A stretch of 49,800 nucleotides of DNA from assembly GCA_045660825.1 (NCBI GenBank), contig JAZREN010000032.1, positions 1 through 49,800 on the forward strand, in the 5' to 3' direction. Positions 25,382 to 32,555 of the stretch are shown here, in pieces. The translations under genes and the position numbers were made by a program. Numbering within the stretch: the stretch's first letter is position 1; the number at the start of each line of letters is the position of its first letter. Under the pieces are notes generated by a model that worked only from the letters and a program-made list of their open reading frames with translations, did not search any database and was not told where the DNA came from. The DNA comes from HGM04593 sp045660825. GTDB lineage: Bacteria; Bacteroidota; Bacteroidia; Bacteroidales; Bacteroidaceae.

Positions 25382-27412
25382 ATGGAACTACAAAACAAAA
25401 TACTCGATGCTTTTCAAGGAAAAGTCGTTAGAAAAGACCTCGCTTTTTTAGTAAAGGGCAATTTGCCTGTACCTACATTCGTGCTTGAATATCTGCTTGG
25501 ACAGTATTGTGCTTGCGATGACGAAGAACTAATTGCTCAAGGGTTGGAAAAGGTGAAATCTGTTATTCAGAACAATTATGTTCATCGTGCCGAGGCCGAA
25601 GAGGTAAAAGGCAAAATTCGCGAAGCCGGCAGGTACCGCATTATTGATAAGATTTCGGTACAGCTGAATGACAGAGCGGACCAATACGAAGCTGTTTTTG
25701 CTAATCTCGGGCTCAACCGTATTCCCATTGGAAGTGAATATGTGAGGAAAAATCCTAAACTCCTTTCGGGCAACGGTGTTTGGTCTATAGTAAATATCAA
25801 CTACCTTTCGGGTGAAGATGTTAAGGTAAGGTGGGAAATTGAGAACTTGAAGCCTATACAAATATCAAATATCACCTTGCAGGAGTATATTGATCAAAGA
25901 AAGAATTTCTCTACCGAAGAATGGATTGACCTTCTTGTTCACACAGTAGGTCTTAATCCTGACAAACTGAACCGCAGAGAGAAGTTCATAACTTTGGCAC
26001 GCTTGCTGCCCCTTGTGGAAAACAACTTCAACTTTATGGAGCTTGGTCCGAAAGGTACAGGTAAATCGCACGTCTTTTCGGAGCTTTCACCTTATGGCGT
26101 TCTCGTAAGTGGTGGCGATGTTACCTCTGCACGTCTGTTTTCAAAGATAAGTGGCAACAATGAAATACTCGGCCTTGTTGGCTATTGGGACGTTGTGGCG
26201 TGGGACGAGTACGAACAGCAAAAAGGCAAGGCTGTTGATGCTGTTCTTGTTGATACAATGCAGAATTATCTTGCGAACAAGACCTTCAACCGAGGTAAGG
26301 CTACACACGAGGCATCAGCTTCAATGGCATTTGTCGGTAATACAAAGCACACTGTGCCGTATATGCTCAAAAATTCACACCTCTTTGAGTCTATCCCCAA
26401 CGGATTTATCAAAGGTGCATTTTTGGACCGCATACATCTTTACAATCCTGGATGGGAAATCTCTACACTAAAGAAAGACAGCTTCAGCAAGGGCTATGGT
26501 TTGATTACTGATTACATCGCTGCTGTTCTTCACGAGTTGAGAGTAAGCGACCATTCGGCACTTCTCAACAATTATGTCAAGTTCGATACTTCACTTTCGG
26601 AGCGTGACCACGCTGCTATCAGGAAAACATTTTCTGGTATGATTAAGCTCTTGTACCCCGACTTGAATTTTACAAAAGAGGAGGTAATGGAGATTATCGA
26701 TTTTGCAGGAGAATGCAGAAAGCGTGTAAAAGATCAGCTTTATATTATTGACGAAACTTTCCGTGAGGATAAACCTGCTGTATTCCAATATATGCAAGTA
26801 GATACAGGAAAGACTGTCGTTGTTGAAACACTTGAACGTATTGAGAATGGTTTTGCCGATGAGGTTGGGGTAGAGACAGAACAGGAGCTATTGCCTGAAT
26901 CTGCAACACCTGTATCGGCCAAGAGTGAAGAGAAAGTTCGTTTGGCTTCAAAGATTGTGAATATCAGAGCCAATCAGAAGGGGGTTTCTTATAAATCACT
27001 TTTTGGAGACTATTTGCGTACCGCAAAAACAATCACTGTGGTAGATCCGTGGATTCGCCTACCACATCAAATTGATAACTTTATTGAACTTGTGCAAGTC
27101 ATCAGAGAGGTAAGTGCCTACCCCGAAGAGTTGAGGATAAAGCTATCTACACAGAATGACGAAGAACGCATTCCTGAAATGGTAGATATATTCGACGACC
27201 TCAAAGATGAATTAGCTACCTATGGAATAGAATTTGAGTACGATTTTGAGGCTGTACACGATAGGCAGATTACTCTTGACAATGGCTGGACTATCATTAT
27301 GGGAAGAGGTTTGGATATCTTTGAGAAATTCAACCGCTTCTCTATCGGAGCTGCAAGGCAAGCTTGTCGCCGATGTCGAGAATCGTCTTTTACATTCATT
27401 GAGAATTTGTAA
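25382..27412 (+). CDS. brxL: BREX protein BrxL: AAA+ ATPase with MIT_C-like C-terminus
   Basis: The 676-residue protein has the BrxL N-terminal region (KVVRKDLAFLVKGNLPVPTF), a Walker A motif GPKGTGKSH near residue 222, and a Walker B-like VVAWDEYEQ near 272, so it is the AAA+ unit of BrxL (COG4930 type). No Lon-type protease catalytic motif is visible behind it. Instead residues about 545-676 read ITVVDPWIRLPHQIDNFIEL...HDRQI...NGWTIIMGRGLDIFEKFNRFS...RRCRES, which resembles the MIT_C domain of eukaryotic MITD1 with its phospholipase-D-like fold. BrxL binds DNA and blocks phage replication in studied systems. It is the last BREX gene, followed by a strong terminator. Confidence 0.88.
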   Translation: MELQNKILDAFQGKVVRKDLAFLVKGNLPVPTFVLEYLLGQYCACDDEELIAQGLEKVKSVIQNNYVHRAEAEEVKGKIREAGRYRIIDKISVQLNDRADQYEAVFANLGLNRIPIGSEYVRKNPKLLSGNGVWSIVNINYLSGEDVKVRWEIENLKPIQISNITLQEYIDQRKNFSTEEWIDLLVHTVGLNPDKLNRREKFITLARLLPLVENNFNFMELGPKGTGKSHVFSELSPYGVLVSGGDVTSARLFSKISGNNEILGLVGYWDVVAWDEYEQQKGKAVDAVLVDTMQNYLANKTFNRGKATHEASASMAFVGNTKHTVPYMLKNSHLFESIPNGFIKGAFLDRIHLYNPGWEISTLKKDSFSKGYGLITDYIAAVLHELRVSDHSALLNNYVKFDTSLSERDHAAIRKTFSGMIKLLYPDLNFTKEEVMEIIDFAGECRKRVKDQLYIIDETFREDKPAVFQYMQVDTGKTVVVETLERIENGFADEVGVETEQELLPESATPVSAKSEEKVRLASKIVNIRANQKGVSYKSLFGDYLRTAKTITVVDPWIRLPHQIDNFIELVQVIREVSAYPEELRIKLSTQNDEERIPEMVDIFDDLKDELATYGIEFEYDFEAVHDRQITLDNGWTIIMGRGLDIFEKFNRFSIGAARQACRRCRESSFTFIENL

Positions 27413-27418
27413 CTTTTA

Positions 27419-27446
27419 GGTCTGGCAAATATGCCGGACCTTTTTT
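27419..27446 (+). terminator. Intrinsic terminator of the BREX operon
   Basis: GGTCTGGCA pairs with TGCCGGACC (one G-T pair) around AATA, and six T residues follow, starting 7 bases after the brxL stop. Confidence 0.92.
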
Positions 27447-27652
27447 GTAAAACAAATCGGCTGATACATTTCGAACTCGTGTCAATGTGGCAGAGGATCC
27501 GTAGAGTGTCATTTTGACTTGATTTAGAACAAACCATTGCGGCGCAAAGATTTATTGCATTGTATTATATTCTCCAGTAACACATTATGTCACACTGTAT
27601 TAAGTTGGCATATTTTTTGTAACTGATATTGTAAGAGGTAAATATATTTAAT

Positions 27653-28891
27653 ATGAATAGAATTATTATTGTTGGAAATGGCTTTGACCTAGCACACAAT
27701 TTGAAAACAAAGTATGAACATTTTATAAATTGGTATTGGGATAATTGGTACAAAAAGATTCATAGAAGTTCGAATCTCTATGAAAAAGATGATTTGTGCG
27801 AAATTAGGGTTAAAGGTAATTGTCTTTCTTCTTATTTCTATTTTTATTATAAGGATGGTAATAAATATGAACAAATCAAGGATGTAGTAAAAGAATATGA
27901 GATTTCGTTTATACGTTCCCCTTTACTTGAGCGTATTTCCGAATCTATTGAAACAAAAGGTTGGATTGATATTGAGGCGGATTATTACAGGATGCTTGTT
28001 GAGTGCAAGGGGGACAAAGAAGAAGTTGAAAGGCTGAATAAGGATTTTGCAGTTATTCAAGATTTGCTCGTTGAATACCTAGACGAGATTCAGAAGCAGA
28101 AAATTAATGAGGAACTTGTTTGCGAAGAGATTAAAAATGCTATTCTGAGTCCTGTATTCAAACGTGATATGGCTGTATCTTCAATTATTGAATGGTGGGG
28201 ATTTGTTGAGGAAAGATTAAAAGCGGAAGACACAGAACTGACAAAGATTCTTGCTCCGTATGTTGATGCGCGGTATATGCATATTGTTCGTAAAGATATT
28301 CAAGATTTTGCCAATAAAAATTATGAGCGAATTATTGTGCATGGAGAAGAGCCTTTGCGTTGGCCTGATTACTTTTTGGTGCCAGACCGTGTAATGCTCT
28401 TGAACTTCAATTATACAAAAACTGCAGATTTGTATTTGCCGAAAAGTACAGGGTTTATATGTAATCATATTCATGGTAATTTGTTAGTTCCTGAAACTGT
28501 GATTTTCGGTTATGGTGATGAATCGGACGATGAATACAAGATACTCCAGAAGTTTAACGATAACGAGTATTTAAGGCACATTAAAACTAACCGATATCTG
28601 GAAACTCCCAATTATAGGGATTTGCTTTCGTTTATAGATTCTGCACCGTTTCAGGTTTGTATTATGGGGCATTCGTGTGGTTTGTCGGATAAGACACTCC
28701 TCAATACTTTGTTTGAACATAAGAATTGCGTATCTATCAAACCTTATTACTATGTAAATGAACAAGGCTGGGATAATTATTTGGATATAGTTCAGAACAT
28801 ATCACGCAATTTTACCAATCCGCAGTTGATGCGCGACAGGGTGGTGAATAAAACCTATTGCTCTCCGTTGCCGCAAAAAGGCAAAGAATAA
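27653..28891 (+). CDS. AbiH-family abortive-infection protein
   Basis: The 412-residue protein starts with NRIIIVGNGFDLAHNLKTKY, the hallmark of the AbiH family (GNGFD near the N-terminus), which was first known from a lactococcal plasmid that aborts phage infection. Later family features are MLLFNYTKTADLYLP-type text (here VMLLNFNYTKTADLYL, near residue 250), NHIHGNL and the IMGHSCGLSD motif near residue 340. The GNGFD loop resembles a nucleotide-binding loop, but the activity of the family is unknown. The gene lies 240 bases after the BREX operon terminator and is transcribed separately. Base composition is AT-rich compared with the BREX genes. Confidence 0.88.
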   Translation: MNRIIIVGNGFDLAHNLKTKYEHFINWYWDNWYKKIHRSSNLYEKDDLCEIRVKGNCLSSYFYFYYKDGNKYEQIKDVVKEYEISFIRSPLLERISESIETKGWIDIEADYYRMLVECKGDKEEVERLNKDFAVIQDLLVEYLDEIQKQKINEELVCEEIKNAILSPVFKRDMAVSSIIEWWGFVEERLKAEDTELTKILAPYVDARYMHIVRKDIQDFANKNYERIIVHGEEPLRWPDYFLVPDRVMLLNFNYTKTADLYLPKSTGFICNHIHGNLLVPETVIFGYGDESDDEYKILQKFNDNEYLRHIKTNRYLETPNYRDLLSFIDSAPFQVCIMGHSCGLSDKTLLNTLFEHKNCVSIKPYYYVNEQGWDNYLDIVQNISRNFTNPQLMRDRVVNKTYCSPLPQKGKE

Positions 28892-29009
28892 CATAAAGAA
28901 ATTATCGGTCAATCTTTACTCGTTTTGGTGAATAGTTTGGCTTTTTGTGGTAGTATTGCCTTAATGCTAAGAAATAACATATTTTAGCATAATAAAATGG
29001 CATTAAAAA

Positions 29010-29041
29010 TTGCTTTTATATTGTTTTAGTTGTTATATTTG
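29010..29041 (+). promoter_or_regulatory. Bacteroidetes-type promoter of the AAA ATPase/RloB pair
   Basis: TTG (29010-29012) and TATATTTG (29034-29041) are separated by 21 bases. Nearly the same sequence (TGCTTTTATATTGT, 6-7 bases, GTTATATTTGCAAA) stands before the small secreted protein at 37016. The start site near 29048 favours the ATG at 29070 as the true start of the ATPase gene. Confidence 0.6.
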
Positions 29042-29069
29042 CAAAGAAATTGTAAATATAGGAGTTAAA

Positions 29070-30317
29070 ATGGTTTTAGAAATTCGTTTAAGTAACTTTT
29101 TTTCCATAATGGATGAGGTCGTTTTGGATATGCAAGCCGCCAACATTCAAACCAAGAAGGCAAAGGAGTTACAGGGAAATACTTTTGAGTGTGATGGTGT
29201 AAGGTTGCTCAAGACTGTTGCGATTTATGGTGCGAATGCATCGGGTAAAACTAGTATTATAAAGGCTATTCGTGCTTGTGTGAGTATGATATTCACTTCT
29301 CATAATCATAACGAGAATACCATGTTCCCATTTGTGCCTTTTAAATTTGGTGGTGCAGACAAAACAAGCCGTTTCTATATTCGCTTTGTTATTGATGGCG
29401 TTGAGTATGAGTATTCGTTTGAGCTTACCAATAGGGAAATTGTGAGGGAGGAACTTTATCATTCCCCTAACGGTCGTCGTTCAATGGTTTTTGTGCGCGA
29501 TGAAAGTAAGGGTGGTAACAGGAAGGATGTCTATGAATTCCGTCCTGTGATACGCCGTCCAATGGATGTTGTGGCAAATACGTCGAAGAAGACCTTATTC
29601 ATTTCCAGGGCAAGCCAGATGGGAAGGGAAATCGCTCAAAAGGTCTTCCGTTATTTTCATGAGCATTTTATCTTGGATTTCTATAATTATAACCCTGATA
29701 CTCTTGAAAAACGTCTGGATGACAACAAAGAGCAGCTGCTGAATGTATTGCGTATTGCCGATAGTGACATTGTCAATATTAGCAGTAGGCAGGAGTTAAG
29801 ACCGTTTACAACAGCAGTCTTGGATCCTCAAAACAATCTCAATATATTGTCTGTAGATGATATACAGAAAAACCAATTGTCAATTACAACATATCACAGA
29901 AGTAACCCCGATGTTCCATTTGATTTCAATACGGAAGAGTCGGATGGTACAAGAAGGCTTTTCTTTATGATGCTGACAATTCTCGACATTGTGAGAAACA
30001 ATAAGGTGTTACTTGTTGATGAGATAGAAGCAAGTTTGCATACAAAACTTGTTGAGTTTATTATTGCTCTATTTAATAATAGTGAATGTGCGCAGTTGAT
30101 ATACACTACACATAATACGTATTTGCTTGATGGCAACAAGATAAGAAAAGACCAGGTTTATTTCACGAATAAACGCGAGAATGGTTCAACTGACCTTTAT
30201 TCTCTTTTTGACTATAAGGATTTTAGGGATGGCATGGATATTGAAAAGGCTTATTTGCAGGGCCGTTTTGATGCAATCCCTTATGTTGACGAGTCTTTAG
30301 CGAACTTTAAGAATTGA
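29070..30317 (+). CDS. AAA15-type ATPase, RloA/AbiLi-like defence protein
   Basis: The 415-residue protein starts MVLEIRLSNFFSIMDEVVLD, the usual beginning of SMC/ABC-like ATPases of the AAA_21 group. It has a Walker A motif IYGANASGKTSIIKAI at about residue 51, the ABC-like region NTEESDGTRRLFFMM, a Walker B KVLLVDEIEASLH at about 311, and the following TTHNTYLLD switch. It is paired with a RloB-like gene 5 bases away; such pairs are known as RloAB or AbiL and belong to phage-defence islands. The ATPase probably senses a phage signal and releases or activates its partner. The earlier start at 29010 would overlap the promoter, so the ATG at 29070 with a GGAG nearby was chosen. Confidence 0.85.
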   Translation: MVLEIRLSNFFSIMDEVVLDMQAANIQTKKAKELQGNTFECDGVRLLKTVAIYGANASGKTSIIKAIRACVSMIFTSHNHNENTMFPFVPFKFGGADKTSRFYIRFVIDGVEYEYSFELTNREIVREELYHSPNGRRSMVFVRDESKGGNRKDVYEFRPVIRRPMDVVANTSKKTLFISRASQMGREIAQKVFRYFHEHFILDFYNYNPDTLEKRLDDNKEQLLNVLRIADSDIVNISSRQELRPFTTAVLDPQNNLNILSVDDIQKNQLSITTYHRSNPDVPFDFNTEESDGTRRLFFMMLTILDIVRNNKVLLVDEIEASLHTKLVEFIIALFNNSECAQLIYTTHNTYLLDGNKIRKDQVYFTNKRENGSTDLYSLFDYKDFRDGMDIEKAYLQGRFDAIPYVDESLANFKN

Positions 30318-30322
30318 TTGTT

Positions 30323-30865
30323 ATGGCAAGACGAGTCAGAACTTCAAAGGAAAAGAGGATGAAACCTAATTTCTTTGTATTTTGTGAAGGAGAAACTGAG
30401 GTTGCTTATGTTATGCACCTGCGTTCAAAATATCGTGTTCCCATTCAGATAATTCCAAGGAAAAGCGATTCAAACATATCGTGCCGGTATATTGAGAATT
30501 GCAAAAAAGGTTATGAACTGACTGATAGGGATCAGACATTTTTGATGTATGACCTTGATGTAGCCGGTGTGCTTGAGCAGTTGAAGTGTATACCCGGTGC
30601 AACACTTCTTGTTTCCAATCCCTGTGTTGAACTTTGGTTTTTGTTGCATTGTGTTGATGTATCTGCTGAGCAGAACCAGAATGCATGTGTAAAGATGTAC
30701 AAGAAATACTCTGGTAATTATTCAAAAGGTAAACTGGGTGTCGTTGATGTCAGTATATTTGCTGCAGGGGAAGAAAATGCAATACAGCGCGCAAAGAAGC
30801 TGAATTCTCCCAATAATCCATCTACAACTGTCTACAAGTTGATTGAAGCGATAAGAGAGGTGTAA
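30323..30865 (+). CDS. RloB-like protein (AbiLii-like), TOPRIM-type nuclease candidate
   Basis: The 180-residue protein has the RloB pattern. It opens with NFFVFCEGETEVAYV, whose Glu may bind metal, as in TOPRIM folds. Then comes FLMYDLDVAGVLEQL with a DxD and later NPCVELWFLLHC, the most typical RloB motif. RloB proteins pair with an AAA ATPase and are thought to be effectors, perhaps RNA or DNA nucleases. The TTG at 30314 is inside the previous gene, so ATG 30323 is the likely start, 5 bases after the ATPase stop. The pair is clearly co-translated. Confidence 0.85.
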   Translation: MARRVRTSKEKRMKPNFFVFCEGETEVAYVMHLRSKYRVPIQIIPRKSDSNISCRYIENCKKGYELTDRDQTFLMYDLDVAGVLEQLKCIPGATLLVSNPCVELWFLLHCVDVSAEQNQNACVKMYKKYSGNYSKGKLGVVDVSIFAAGEENAIQRAKKLNSPNNPSTTVYKLIEAIREV

Positions 30866-30896
30866 AGAAATGTTTGACAAATAAGAAAAACGAACG

Positions 30897-31628
30897 ATGA
30901 AACTTTTAGGACTTTTTATTACTGTCAATGGTAAAGATGCGGCATTAGCATCTTTTGATAGTCTTATATGCAAGTATCGCAATAAGTGCCCGATTAATGA
31001 TCGCCAGGGTGTATGTATTTGCAAGGAATATTGTCACGATGCCATATCTTTGATAAATGAATGCTTTGCTGCCGAAATGTGGGGGCCTCAAAGGTGTATC
31101 AAACGCTTGAAAGAATATCAAGGAAATGATGATATTTGTAAGGTGCAAGTGATTATGTTTGACGTTTGTAAAATTGTTACAGAGCTGCGTTCTATTATTG
31201 AAACTTCTATCCCAATAAAAGATCTTCCTTCTTGTAAACAACTGACAGAACTGACAGTTTCGGATGCAATCTCCGCATCAAAAGATTTGGTTAAAAGCAA
31301 TATTTTGAAGAATGCTATTACCATTGCTCTGTTGGTAAAAGATGGTTGTGACTGTGTTAAAATTTCGGATATAGAGGGTTTCTATAAAGCAGAACTTAAA
31401 CAATTGCAAAGTGAAGTACGCGAACTGGGCCGTGAAATGAGTCCTGTTGAAGTGTTTTTGATGAAGAAATATAAGGCGGAGCTGGCATATTGTTACGAAG
31501 CTGCTGTAAAGACTGGCTTGAGTATAGCAAAAGAGGTGCTGGATTTGATTGGTGATGTCAAAAAGGCGATTAGTGATTATGAGGATGGTTATAAACATGA
31601 TAGTGGGTTGGTGGTGAATAATCAATGA
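30897..31628 (+). CDS. Cysteine-rich protein of unknown function downstream of the RloB gene
   Basis: The 243-residue protein is not recognised. Its N-terminus is rich in cysteine (CKYRNKCPINDRQGVCICKEYC, shortened) and could bind metal. The middle contains a stretch with SKDLVKSNILKNAITIAL and another cysteine pair (DGCDCVKI). The C-terminal 90 residues are helical and charged (YKAELKQLQSEVRELGREMS) and probably form a coiled coil. It lies 31 bases behind the RloB gene on the same strand with no terminator between, so it may be a third part of that system. No enzyme motif, signal peptide or membrane segment is visible. Confidence 0.6.
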   Translation: MKLLGLFITVNGKDAALASFDSLICKYRNKCPINDRQGVCICKEYCHDAISLINECFAAEMWGPQRCIKRLKEYQGNDDICKVQVIMFDVCKIVTELRSIIETSIPIKDLPSCKQLTELTVSDAISASKDLVKSNILKNAITIALLVKDGCDCVKISDIEGFYKAELKQLQSEVRELGREMSPVEVFLMKKYKAELAYCYEAAVKTGLSIAKEVLDLIGDVKKAISDYEDGYKHDSGLVVNNQ

Positions 31629-31652
31629 TACCGTTCAATTGATGGTGATAAC

Positions 31653-31726
31653 CTGCGTCCCTCGGCTTGGGAAGCCTATGCCCTTGCAATGCCCCTTAGC
31701 TTCCCAAGCCGAGGGGCGCAGGTATA
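31653..31726. repeat. Long hairpin behind the cysteine-rich gene
   Basis: ACCTGCGTCCCTCGGCTTGG followed by GAAGC pairs with GCTTCCCAAGCCGAGGGGCG followed by CAGGT; the loop has about 23 bases. The stem is almost perfect over 24 bases, too long for an ordinary terminator, and no T-run follows. It is probably a repeat element that may still stop transcription out of the island. Confidence 0.7.
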
Positions 31727-32016
31727 AATGATATTTCTTGCCGGTATCGGCAAGAAAATGCTGCGGTTATCTGCTTGATACTTGCCTCACCGCACAGGAT
31801 AACTATAAGGCTTTGCTTGACTATTTCAGGATTGAATATTGAGAATGGCCGCAAACGGCTAATATGTTTCGGCTTGGACAGAAGAACACAAACCAACTGC
31901 GTTGGTTACATAAGATTTTAAAATAAGATAAGCTGGGATTTACAGCGCGATGATGTTTCTGTAACCTTTCTGCTATTGCATGAATGTTGTTCGGAAATCA
32001 TATTTCCAATATGTAA

Positions 32017-32072
32017 AGTGTCAATCTGCATCAATGCGAGAACTTGTTTTCTCATTGTGGCAGATTGACACT
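32017..32072. repeat. Long hairpin, AGTGTCAATCTGC family
   Basis: AGTGTCAATCTGC pairs with GCAGATTGACACT, and inside it CAATGCGAGAA pairs loosely with TTTTCTCATTG. The whole is a rod of about 24 base pairs with a small loop. No gene is attached. Confidence 0.65.
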
Positions 32073-32359
32073 ATTTCATGTCGCATAGTTTTACTGGCGA
32101 CAAATATTCTCTATAGCAGAAAAGTCTTTTAACTTCGTTGAACTTGCTTTGAGGCGACCTTGTCGCACTCCTTTGTAAACCTAAAGGTTCAGTCGTCGCA
32201 AGCAACGCTCATCCGCGTTGCCGCTGTAAAAACTCAAACAAGTTTGGTTTTTACTCGCTTACTCGCAACTTTGTTCTTTTGTACTTATGTCTAAATTTTT
32301 ATCTCAGATCCCTAGTCGCTGCGCTCTGTCGGGATGACATTTGACAGGGTTTTGTTAAA

Positions 32360-32545
32360 ACATCTCCCTCCGCTTCGCTCGTCCCTCTTTGAAAAGAGGG
32401 ACAGTTAATTACTTTCTTTACAATCCACTCCTCCTCTTTGCTAAGAGGAGGGGGACCGCTTGTGGTGGAGGAGATAGTGCTTGTGCGTTTGAATCTCCTT
32501 CCCGGCTTTGCCGTACTCCCTCTTTGGAAAGAGGGAGAGTTTTTT
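32360..32545. repeat. Three CCCTC...GAGGG hairpin repeats
   Basis: Three related short hairpins follow one another: CCCTCTTTGAAAAGAGGG, CTCCTCTTTGCTAAGAGGAG and CTCCCTCTTTGGAAAGAGGG. The last lies just behind the 3' end of the TPR gene on the minus strand and could end its transcript. Confidence 0.6.
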
Positions 32546-32555
32546 AGGTTTACTG

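Larger units (their letters stand above)
31629..32555. other. Gene-free right border of the defence island
   Basis: About 0.9 kb holds several hairpins and repeats: 31653-31726, 31734-31758 (TTCTTGCCGG/CGGCAAGAA), 32017-32072, an AGACATAAG-type half site (32268-32292), a GTCAT repeat (32301-32340), and three CCCTC...GAGGG repeats (32360-32545). One plus-strand frame (about 31760-32010) keeps protein-like text (DNYKALLDYFRIEY, QLRWLHKILK) but is broken by several stops. It may be a dead gene that I cannot name. Confidence 0.6.

Noticed and set aside
13356..31628. Integrase, transposase or tRNA attachment site bounding the defence island
   Set aside because: None was seen on either side; only the 14-base direct repeat on the left and hairpins on the right remain as border signs.
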